The notes under the pieces were generated by a model, which was given only the letters and a program-made list of their open reading frames with translations, had not been told where the DNA came from and made no database searches. This document shows positions 18,216 through 26,600 of a stretch of DNA of 64,000 nucleotides, piece after piece. Both the position numbers and the translations under genes were made by a program. Positions within the stretch are counted from its first letter, which is position 1. Each line of letters starts with the position of its first letter. This stretch comes from Bacteroidia bacterium (GTDB lineage: Bacteria > Bacteroidota > Bacteroidia > Bacteroidales > Prolixibacteraceae). The stretch is taken from contig JAPLDT010000103.1 of assembly GCA_026391315.1 (NCBI GenBank), forward strand, positions 1 to 64,000, given 5' to 3'.

Positions 18216-18776
18216 ATCAACTTTCAAAGTTGCTCCAACAACTTTCATGTCATGCTCTTCGAAAACCCTTGTAATTTCTTCTTTCGTTGGAGGTGATTTC
18301 CATTTATCTGTTACTTTGAAAAATGCTTCCATTTTCCCTGCTGGAAGGTAGGAAACAATCATTTTCCCTTTCTCAGTAAGTTGAACAAATGCATGCTGAA
18401 CTTTTCTAGGAAGAAAAATAGTATCACCTGCTTTCAATGGATATTTGTCTTCGCCAACCTGAAACAAATATTCTCCCTCAACAACATAAAACCATTCATC
18501 TTGGAAAGGATGTATATGTAAGGGTGGTCCTCCTTTGTGTGTAAGTCCCGTCTGTTCAAAAACTGCCAAATCCCCATCAGTGTCTGACGAAGATATTTTA
18601 ATGTCTAGCGTATTTATGGTAACACCCTTCATTTTATAGTGTTCACCAAATCTAGCTTCTCCTGCATTTACTTTAAATCCCTTATCTGTTCTCATAAGAA
18701 TTTTTGTTTTAACTTTTGCCAGAATAGTCATCGGATACAAGGCCAGTATTCCTAATATAAAACTTCCTCGTTTCAT
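18213..18776 (-). CDS. Secreted cupin-domain protein
   Basis: A 187-residue protein with a signal peptide (FILGILALYPMTILAK) and one conserved cupin barrel. Metal ligands are visible as the HxH of PPLHIHPFQDEWF with the following Glu, and the His of RKVQHAF. Motif 2 reads GDTIFLP. Such exported cupins are often annotated as quercetin-dioxygenase-like, but the reaction is unknown. It is convergent with the propeller protein and appears to be a single-gene unit. Nothing else is recognisable in 18777-18962. Confidence 0.85.
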   Translation of the reverse strand: MKRGSFILGILALYPMTILAKVKTKILMRTDKGFKVNAGEARFGEHYKMKGVTINTLDIKISSSDTDGDLAVFEQTGLTHKGGPPLHIHPFQDEWFYVVEGEYLFQVGEDKYPLKAGDTIFLPRKVQHAFVQLTEKGKMIVSYLPAGKMEAFFKVTDKWKSPPTKEEITRVFEEHDMKVVGATLKVD

Positions 18777-18962
18777 GTTTATTTAGTTTTTCCCGTTTCA
18801 TGTAATATTGTCTTTTTTAACCCAATAGTGATGGCTATTCGGTCTATAGCATGACCGCTAACTTGATGGTTGGGAAATGAAATACAACCTACTCAATCTT
18901 TAAACGCAACACGATCGAAAAGGTTATAAACGAATGGGTATTTGTTAGTTGTTTTTGCTCGA

Positions 18963-21900
18963 TTAGAACCTGATAAAATAGCTGATTCCCTTGTTTTGTA
19001 ATATCTTCTGGCAATCCTGAGACTCAGTCATGGTCTTGAATGGACCAAATTTTACAATAAACCTTCCCTTTTCTTCAACGATTGTAATTGGATAAGGAGC
19101 TATTGAAGCCATTTTTTCGGAGCAATTTTTTGCATTTTCTTTGTCGACAAAAGAGCCTATTTGAACGGATAGCCCATTGACAGAAGTACCTGTTTTCTGA
19201 TTTGCCGTTGCTTGTATTCCGATTGCATCATATTCGATTACGATGGTCTCCTTGTTTTCAATTCCTTTCTTCTCCATTAACTGGATACAATCTTCGGCTT
19301 CCTGAAGTGAATTGAAAGCGCCAAACCTTACTTTGTAATAACGATTACTAAAGACAACCTGTAACTTAAATGGAACTGCATGGGTCAGATATTGTGCGAC
19401 GCGCGTTGCATTCTTCTGATCTATGAAGGCGCCAACCTGAACAAAATATTGTTTTTTGCTGATTTGCGGTTTGGCTGCCGGAGGAGCAATTACCTTTGCA
19501 GTGGTTGCTTTTTGAGTTGTATCGGGCTTACGGATAACAGGTTTTACAACACGTGTGGTATCAGGCTTACTGACAATGGGTTTCGCAACGCTTGTTGTAT
19601 CTTTCTTCTGTGTAACCGGAGCTACTGTTTTGATAACAATGGTCGTTGAAGTTTTTGCAATTTTTGCAGCAGAAACTATAAATATTTGATTCTCTTTGAA
19701 ATAGCCATTGGTGATAATTACATTTTTGCAAGCCAATAGCGCTGATTCAGAATCAAATCCACCCAGTCTTACTTTGTAGAAACCGCCATCGGTAATTGCC
19801 ACAACCGGGCATTGAGAGATCTTAGACAAAGATTGGGCAAGATTATCGGCATTGGTTTTGTTCTTGAAGGCACCAACCTGCAGATAGGTGAAGTTAGGAT
19901 CGAATGTACCAATTACGACAGGAATGCCGATAGCTTTTCCAGGAGCTTGTTTTGCAATGGCATTCTGATCTGCTGTAGTTTTGGTGGTTTGCGTGCTTGG
20001 AGGTGTTTTTATTGCGGTATCGGCTACAGGTTTTCCTGCCAATGCCGTTGTCTTTTCTGCCTGAATGGCCGTCTCCTTTGATTTATCAGGCGTGGCGATA
20101 GCCACTGCCGGTTTTTCAGGTTGGATGAGCTCTTCCTCTTTCAGCAGACTGGTAAGTGTAAAGTTCCTTCCATCAACAATGTCGCCATCCCTGCTTGGTT
20201 TAATTGAAAAATGCAGTGTGTCAGGCTCAGAAACCATGTGCACTCTTTTTAACTGTAAAGTATCAACCTGGGCATAGTACTTGCCGGGAGCCAATCCTAG
20301 ATAACTGAAATAGCCATCCTGTTCGGTCAATGTCTTTGCTACAATTTTGGATTCCAGATTAAAGATGTTGACAACAATCCTTCCAATACCGGTATCTTCA
20401 CCTTTGCCCTTTTTGTTTACGGTTCCTGAAACTTCACCAACAACGGCTATGGGAATATCTATCATTTTAAATTGATTCGGATCAACGACGACGCTCATGG
20501 TTTTTTTCCGAAGTTTCCATGCAACATTGTCAAAACTATTTTGGTCGAGTTCGACAAAATAGGCTGTGTAGGGTTCTAAATCCAGCACCCTGATGGTAGA
20601 ATCGCGGTCGTCCTGAAAGGGTTTACCTCCACTTATTCGAATATTCAGATCGTATTCCTTTGGTTCACCCGGATCGCGGCGATTGTTGCAGTTCATATCC
20701 AGAAATGGAGAGAAGACCAGTCCTCCTTTACCAACGCTGATACGGTTGTTGGTACCGAAATACTTGGACTTTGCATCTACGATCAGACTTCCTCTGGCGA
20801 CCTCCATCAAAGTCGTTTCGGTGTTTGATTGCCTAAGCGTAAATCCTGTTTGCGCATAAGGCAGATCGTACCTGAAACCGAACTGTGCCATTTGTGAACT
20901 GCTCAAGAAATTGTTTTCATACGAGAGGGTGAAGAATCCATTCTTAAAAACATACTTCTCTACAGCTAATTTTGCTGAAATAAATATTCCCTGACTATAG
21001 TTGTATTGTGTTTGCGGAATAAACATGTATCCTTTTGGTAACCTGAGAGACATGGACAGATTGCTATAGGTGTAGGGTTTGCTTTGTTCAGAGAACATAG
21101 CATAATTGGTCAGGTTTGTATTAACACCCAGAAAAGAACCTGAGATCAGCCACTCTGTTGTCGTATATCGGGTTCCAGGCATGATGATCTGATTGTATGT
21201 CAATCTGTTATAGATAGAAAGTTTTTTTGTCTTAAAGGGCAGGGTAATGATGGCTTTTCGTTCTTCGAGGTAGTTGAAATTGACAGCTTTTTGACCTGGC
21301 TCATATTTTGTGTAATTGAGTTCCATTTGGATGTTTTTCAAGAGCTGATAATTCAGAATCCCTTTAGCCCTGACGCCATAAGTATATTCTCCTGATAATA
21401 TGAGGTTGGAGACAGGGCGGGTGGCTACGGTAAAAAAGGGCATGGAGGTTCCTGTCGAAACCGAAGAAAGATACTCAACTCCACCTCCAATGGTGATACT
21501 TTTGCTTAACCCATAGTTTATATTTACCCTGGAGAAAATTGTTCCCTTGCCATCTTCTACCAGACCGGCGCCAAAGGTATATTCCAGCTTTTTGGTTGGC
21601 ATGAAACTAAAGGGAATCGTTAGTGTTTGTTCTTTAAAATGTTCCTCACCCCAGGGGCCATAGAATTTAAGCTTTATAAATGAGTTTCCATAAACCAAAG
21701 GTACCTGGAATGTGAAAAATCCCGAGGCGTCTGCTTTAACGTAGTCTACCAGTACATTGTTGACATACAATTCGACCATCCAATTAGGGTTCGTATAATC
21801 GCTAAGGTTGTAGGTGCCGAAGGAGCGTCGGTATGTGGTAGGGGTATTGGTCAGGCGAAGACCAACTACTGGATTGTATATAGAAGAGATGGCATCTGTG

Positions 21901-22745
21901 GCTATCTTACCAAGAATAATCTGGCGCAACCAGGCACGGCTGTTGTTGACATATTTGAGGTAGTAGTATTGTTGCTTTTCTGTAAACGCCTCATTTGTAT
22001 TGAAATTGAGCATCAAATTAGCTTCACCACCGGCAATAACGGATCCCAAAGCAAGGTTTATCCGCGTATCTTCCTTTTGTCCAATCTGTTGAGTGGCAAT
22101 CACTGACCAATCGGCCATCCCAAAGTGAAAAAATGGATAATTTCTTTTGATCAGCGTATCGGCCCTGACATCCCCAGTCACCTTACTAATATTCTGTCGC
22201 ATTTGTTCGAGTCTTTTCTCCCGCATGGATGGTAATTCCAGCTTGGTTTCCATTGATACCGATAGTGTACGAACTGAAAATTTGCTGTTTAGTCCGAATA
22301 TTTCGCCAAAATAGCTTGAGAGCAAATAGATATTGGTCTCTGTTCGGATTAGATCACCCTTTTTAAGCGGAAATTGATTGCCCTGAAAAAGAATCCGGTT
22401 GTTTTTATAATCAACCAAATAGGGCTCTTTGGTGGTAACAAAGAATCCGGAGATGGAATCCATGGATTGGGACATGTCTGTTTTAAACTTCAGAAATTCG
22501 AATATCTCCTTGATTGGGAGGTATACTACATTCTCCTGTATGACCGCCGGTATTTCAATCCCGCCTACATCTTTCACCTGAAGGAAGACAGAAATTTCGT
22601 CAATTACAGGTTCATTCTGGGATTCAGCATGATAGGGCAAAAAGAAAAGGAAAAGTACAAAGCCGGCAAAAATCCATCTGGTGCATAGCGAGCGCCTGCA
22701 ACGGATGAAAGCATTGACAAATCGTTGTAATACCGCTGTATTCAA
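18963..22745 (-). CDS. Usher-like outer-membrane protein with three C-terminal SPOR domains
   Basis: A 1260-residue envelope protein. After an N-terminal hydrophobic segment (IFAGFVLFLFFLPY) comes an N-domain (about 45-185, VYLPIKEIFEFLKF), then barrel-like strands. At about 315-375 lies a domain similar to the fimbrial-usher middle domain or plug (WMVELYVNNVLVDYVKAD, GPWGEEHFKEQTL), followed by more strands to about 650. Beta-sandwich domains follow (FLDMNCNNRRDPGEP; GEVSGTVNKKGKG), then a Thr/Lys-rich linker. Three SPOR domains (about 950-1020, 1095-1165, 1190-1260; YLQVGAF, YFVQVGAF, LSVQIGSF) end the protein. Ushers assemble chaperone-bound subunits at the outer membrane; SPOR domains bind septal, denuded peptidoglycan. 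The only usable start is TTG at 22745, because TAG precedes it. It is the last gene of the adhesin operon. Confidence 0.65.
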   Translation of the reverse strand: MNTAVLQRFVNAFIRCRRSLCTRWIFAGFVLFLFFLPYHAESQNEPVIDEISVFLQVKDVGGIEIPAVIQENVVYLPIKEIFEFLKFKTDMSQSMDSISGFFVTTKEPYLVDYKNNRILFQGNQFPLKKGDLIRTETNIYLLSSYFGEIFGLNSKFSVRTLSVSMETKLELPSMREKRLEQMRQNISKVTGDVRADTLIKRNYPFFHFGMADWSVIATQQIGQKEDTRINLALGSVIAGGEANLMLNFNTNEAFTEKQQYYYLKYVNNSRAWLRQIILGKIATDAISSIYNPVVGLRLTNTPTTYRRSFGTYNLSDYTNPNWMVELYVNNVLVDYVKADASGFFTFQVPLVYGNSFIKLKFYGPWGEEHFKEQTLTIPFSFMPTKKLEYTFGAGLVEDGKGTIFSRVNINYGLSKSITIGGGVEYLSSVSTGTSMPFFTVATRPVSNLILSGEYTYGVRAKGILNYQLLKNIQMELNYTKYEPGQKAVNFNYLEERKAIITLPFKTKKLSIYNRLTYNQIIMPGTRYTTTEWLISGSFLGVNTNLTNYAMFSEQSKPYTYSNLSMSLRLPKGYMFIPQTQYNYSQGIFISAKLAVEKYVFKNGFFTLSYENNFLSSSQMAQFGFRYDLPYAQTGFTLRQSNTETTLMEVARGSLIVDAKSKYFGTNNRISVGKGGLVFSPFLDMNCNNRRDPGEPKEYDLNIRISGGKPFQDDRDSTIRVLDLEPYTAYFVELDQNSFDNVAWKLRKKTMSVVVDPNQFKMIDIPIAVVGEVSGTVNKKGKGEDTGIGRIVVNIFNLESKIVAKTLTEQDGYFSYLGLAPGKYYAQVDTLQLKRVHMVSEPDTLHFSIKPSRDGDIVDGRNFTLTSLLKEEELIQPEKPAVAIATPDKSKETAIQAEKTTALAGKPVADTAIKTPPSTQTTKTTADQNAIAKQAPGKAIGIPVVIGTFDPNFTYLQVGAFKNKTNADNLAQSLSKISQCPVVAITDGGFYKVRLGGFDSESALLACKNVIITNGYFKENQIFIVSAAKIAKTSTTIVIKTVAPVTQKKDTTSVAKPIVSKPDTTRVVKPVIRKPDTTQKATTAKVIAPPAAKPQISKKQYFVQVGAFIDQKNATRVAQYLTHAVPFKLQVVFSNRYYKVRFGAFNSLQEAEDCIQLMEKKGIENKETIVIEYDAIGIQATANQKTGTSVNGLSVQIGSFVDKENAKNCSEKMASIAPYPITIVEEKGRFIVKFGPFKTMTESQDCQKILQNKGISYFIRF

Positions 22746-22855
22746 CTAAAGGGCATTGTTACTTTTATTTTGGAAGGAAATATTATTTCCCTTTAGCTGC
22801 GAATTTACCCATTACCCTTTTTTTTAACTTCTTCGCACAGGGCATGAGCCAAAGA

Positions 22856-22881
22856 GTTATCAACTATCTGACGTTGATAAC
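22856..22881. promoter_or_regulatory. Hairpin upstream of the usher-like gene
   Basis: GTTATCAAC, an 8-base spacer and GTTGATAAC form a perfect 9-bp inverted repeat in the 297-base gap between the DUF4402 gene and the usher-like gene. No T-run follows. It could be an operator or an mRNA stem separating the cistrons. Confidence 0.45.
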
Positions 22882-23042
22882 AACTTGAAATAGCTAGGTA
22901 TTTCTGGGATTTTGGAAGTGGTTTGGTCAAAAATAGTGACAGGGAAGAGGGTAGACTGATTAAGCAGCCAGAATCAAGAACATTTGTCTCTTTTTGACTT
23001 TGGTATTTCAGGCAAAGTGCGCAAAGTAGGACGAAAAGAATA

Positions 23043-23606
23043 CTATTGCTGAATAAAAGTCACGGTAAAAGTGCCTGTGTAATTACCTGCCGGATTGGCA
23101 GCCATCGATCCTACCGTGAGTGTTCCGCCAACATATACATAGGTAATCGCGTTCTGGGTAACAAAGGGAGAACCGATACTGGATGCTCCAATTGTCAATG
23201 AAAGTGTACCCCCATTGCTTCCTGTTAATGTTGCAGGCGGTCCATTTTGAATGGTGATCACTGTACCTGAGTTGGCAGTTACTTCAAAAAGTGCAGGTGT
23301 GGGAATGGCATGTGGATTAAATCCCAATGAAGGAATTATTACAGAACCACCTGGAGTTACGGCACCAGAAAAGTTCATTGAAACCGTTCCTGAAGCTCCT
23401 GTTTGAATAAAAGTACCAAAATTAAGATGCTGCAAAGTGTTGACAACAACAGTGATTGGTTTTGGTGGTTTTTCCTGGGCTAAAATAGAACCATTAACCA
23501 ACAACAAACTGACCACGAGAAAGAGTGGCGCCAACTCTAGTTTTAGGGGCTTAAAGCGGTAAAATGTATTTAAAATACTGATAATCATATGGTATACAAT
23601 TTTCAT
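23043..23606 (-). CDS. DUF4402 protein, putative fimbrial subunit
   Basis: A 187-residue protein with a long N-terminal signal region (core APLFLVVSLLLVNGSILAQ) and a DUF4402 domain (LNFGTFIQTGASGTVSMN, SPFVTQNAITYVYVGGTL, GNYTGTFTVTFIQQ). The final strand with a preceding Gly-x-Tyr resembles the last strand of chaperone-usher subunits. Its ATG overlaps the TGA of the giant adhesin gene (ATGA at 23603-23606), implying translational coupling. That makes it a natural partner of the adhesin C-terminus and of the usher-like protein downstream. DUF4402 has no proven function in this phylum, to my knowledge. Confidence 0.8.
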   Translation of the reverse strand: MKIVYHMIISILNTFYRFKPLKLELAPLFLVVSLLLVNGSILAQEKPPKPITVVVNTLQHLNFGTFIQTGASGTVSMNFSGAVTPGGSVIIPSLGFNPHAIPTPALFEVTANSGTVITIQNGPPATLTGSNGGTLSLTIGASSIGSPFVTQNAITYVYVGGTLTVGSMAANPAGNYTGTFTVTFIQQ

Positions 23607-26600
23607 TTTCGCCGAATAATGGTTTTTTCTGAATAGCTGTTTCCCCCTGATACCAAAGTTACAACATATATTCCACTTTGCCAGTCGGCACCAACTTCAA
23701 TTGTTTGATTAAATGTAATACTTTTTGTCAACATATTTTGACCGAGCATATTGGTAATCCTTAATTCGCCAACATCACCGGCGAGAAGATTCGCTTTGAT
23801 AACGAGTGTCCCTGCAGTTCTCGAGAGTATAAACAGTTTTTCAGGAGCGGTGGCGCTGTAATTATAACCAACCATGGCCATAACAAGGGTAAAACGATTG
23901 TTGGTTTCACCCGTATTTGCATAAAACCTGTATTTGGGTTCTTTTCTCAAATCCTGGTGAACGTTGTTAGACTTATCTTCCAGATAGATGGTAAGGTCTG
24001 ATGGTAATTTGGATAGATCTGTCGCAACAATATTGATCCATCCGTCCTTCAAAACCTTGATACCAATCGGTATTCTGGTAAGAGAGTCAACTGGTTCAGG
24101 CATTCCACTGATAGAGAGATTCTGTGAGTTACCCACTATTTCATAGATATTGGGTACCGCGATATCGGTATTCATCAATTTTAAAGCATCAAATTCAGAA
24201 TCAAACTTACGAGTTGTTTTGTTGTCTAAATAGATGACATAAGAATCTAACAAGGCATTTTGCTGATCGAAGGATGCGGAAAACTTCATGATTGGCCTCG
24301 GATCAAATTTTGCAGCTTTGTAGGTTGGATTTAGGTCTGTAGTTCTCATCGCATTCGAAAAGCCCAAACTGCCGGTCACAGGGTATGCTCCACTGGACAC
24401 GTGAACAAAAAATCCTTGCATGGAAGGGATAATATTGGTTGAACCTCCACTGGGTACGCCATTTATATAAGTGCTGTAAGATCCGCTGAATTGATCTCCG
24501 CTGGCATTGAAAAAGTATATGGCATTGTCAACGTTGGTTCTATTGGCTAAATCCCAGTTGATTGGGGAAGGGTAAGGGTTCCCGACAAGATTAAATCCCA
24601 GGGTATAAGTCCTGTTATTGTTGTACAAGGTGGCAGACATGCTTCCGTTGTTGACAGTTCCGGTCATGCTAAATGTTTGAATGCCACCAACACCTCCGAA
24701 ATTGGCAGCATATCCTGTCATTGGAGATAAACCTGATACAGCCGTTGATACCCAGCCTGAAGTATAGGTGGTGACATTTGATATGAGTGTAGAATTATTT
24801 TCGTTATATGCATAGAATGTTGGGATCGTAGCATTTCCCGACAGGGTTCCAGAGAGTGAGGCGCTTGTAAAGGGGGAGCAGAGATATTTGTAACCATAAG
24901 CAGCGGAAAGGTATCGCTCCATTGTTACGCCACCTGTCACATTTCCGGCTCCGGCTCCATCTATCAAAGCCGTTTGAGAGGCTGTGGATTTAAGCGTTAA
25001 ATTACCGCCAGATGCAAGAGTTCCAACGGTCGCTTTTGCAACTCCGGTCACGCCCAATGGTCCCAATAATGAAACTCCGGCAGAATTATTTGCCAACAGG
25101 TTCATCACCAGATTTCCGGCAAAGGTATTTGCAGGTATCGATTGGGCAGAAGATCCCTTCATCTCTATGGTACCGCTGGAGGCAGTAAATGACCCGCTGT
25201 TGGAAATTGTACCGGCTATTTGAAGCGTATTCCCGGTTACGGTAAGAGAAGCGCCAGATCCTATCGACAAATTATTTGTAGTCCCTACTGAACCTGTACT
25301 CAGAGTTGGATAATTCGTTGCAGTACCTATAGTTACGTTTGTTGAAATACCTGGTATCTGACCGCATGACCAGTTCGAGGAGGTATTCCAATCAATACTT
25401 GTTCCACCGATCCATGAACCCCATGGGGTAGCAGTAACGGATACAATTGCAGTTAGTTGCACACTGCAAGTAAAAGGAGCAAGTGTATATCCAAAAACAT
25501 TGTAAGCTGTATTGTTCACTATTGGCGATCCGGTTAACGTAATTGTTCCGCCTGTTCCATCCACGAACAATCCGGAATTTGAGTTATCAGCATTGTTTCT
25601 GAGCTGATACCTGACATTTAGTTCCGAGTTAAGGATTGTGAAGGCAGGACCAATACCCACGCACACAGAAGATGGTCCGGAGAGGGTAGGCGTATTAGTC
25701 GGCTGTACACCAATGTCAACAATTTTTGATGCACTCCCCTGGATGGCAGGAGTTGCGGTAATCGATTCTGTGACACTAACAGAATTGTTGATTGAGACAA
25801 TCCCCCATGTGACAGAAATGCTATTGGTACTGGCACCCGAGTTGATTACGCCATTGCCTGATAAGGACCAGGAATAACTGTGTCCACTCACCAATGGTGT
25901 TGTATAGATTTCAGTAGCGCCAGTACAAACTTTCTGGTTCCCGGTAATCACAGGAGTCGGCGTTGCACTGGTCGTAACAGAGATACTATTGGTGGATTGA
26001 CATAAGGCAGTTGAAGTTTTCGTAAGGCCAATGGTATAAGGTCCGGGGATATTGGTACCCCAGGTAATTGTGTAAGTGGAAGTATTTCCGGTTAATGGAG
26101 TTCCATTGGAACTCAGCGTCCAGGCGTAAGTGTTCGCGTCGGTCGGTGTGGTATAAGCAACTACTTCATTGATACCCACAAGCGTTCTTCCTGTGATGGT
26201 ATTATCAGGCATAGGATGGATAGTAATTACCGAATTTGTCGTATAATCAGAAATTCCGGCAACTCCGTTAAAGTCGTTGACGTTGGTAATGTGAAAATTG
26301 AAAGGGGTATCGGTGGTGATTGGTTGCGTAACCCCCGGTGAGCCTGAAGTAAGAACAATTGAAACAGGAGAAGAGGCGATGTTGTTTAAAGTTGTTGAAA
26401 CTGCTCCCAGCTGGTAGGTCAATGACCAGGGGGCTGTACCGGTAAGGGCAACTGTAACGGTGGTTGTAGCGATATTGTCGTTACAAACTGCTGATGTCAA
26501 CAGGCTGGTAATTGTGGCGGTTGGCAATGGTAAACTTCCTCCGCCAATGGTCAGGTAATGCAGATCTGTTCCGTCTGCCAGCGCTATGGCAGCGTCGGTA

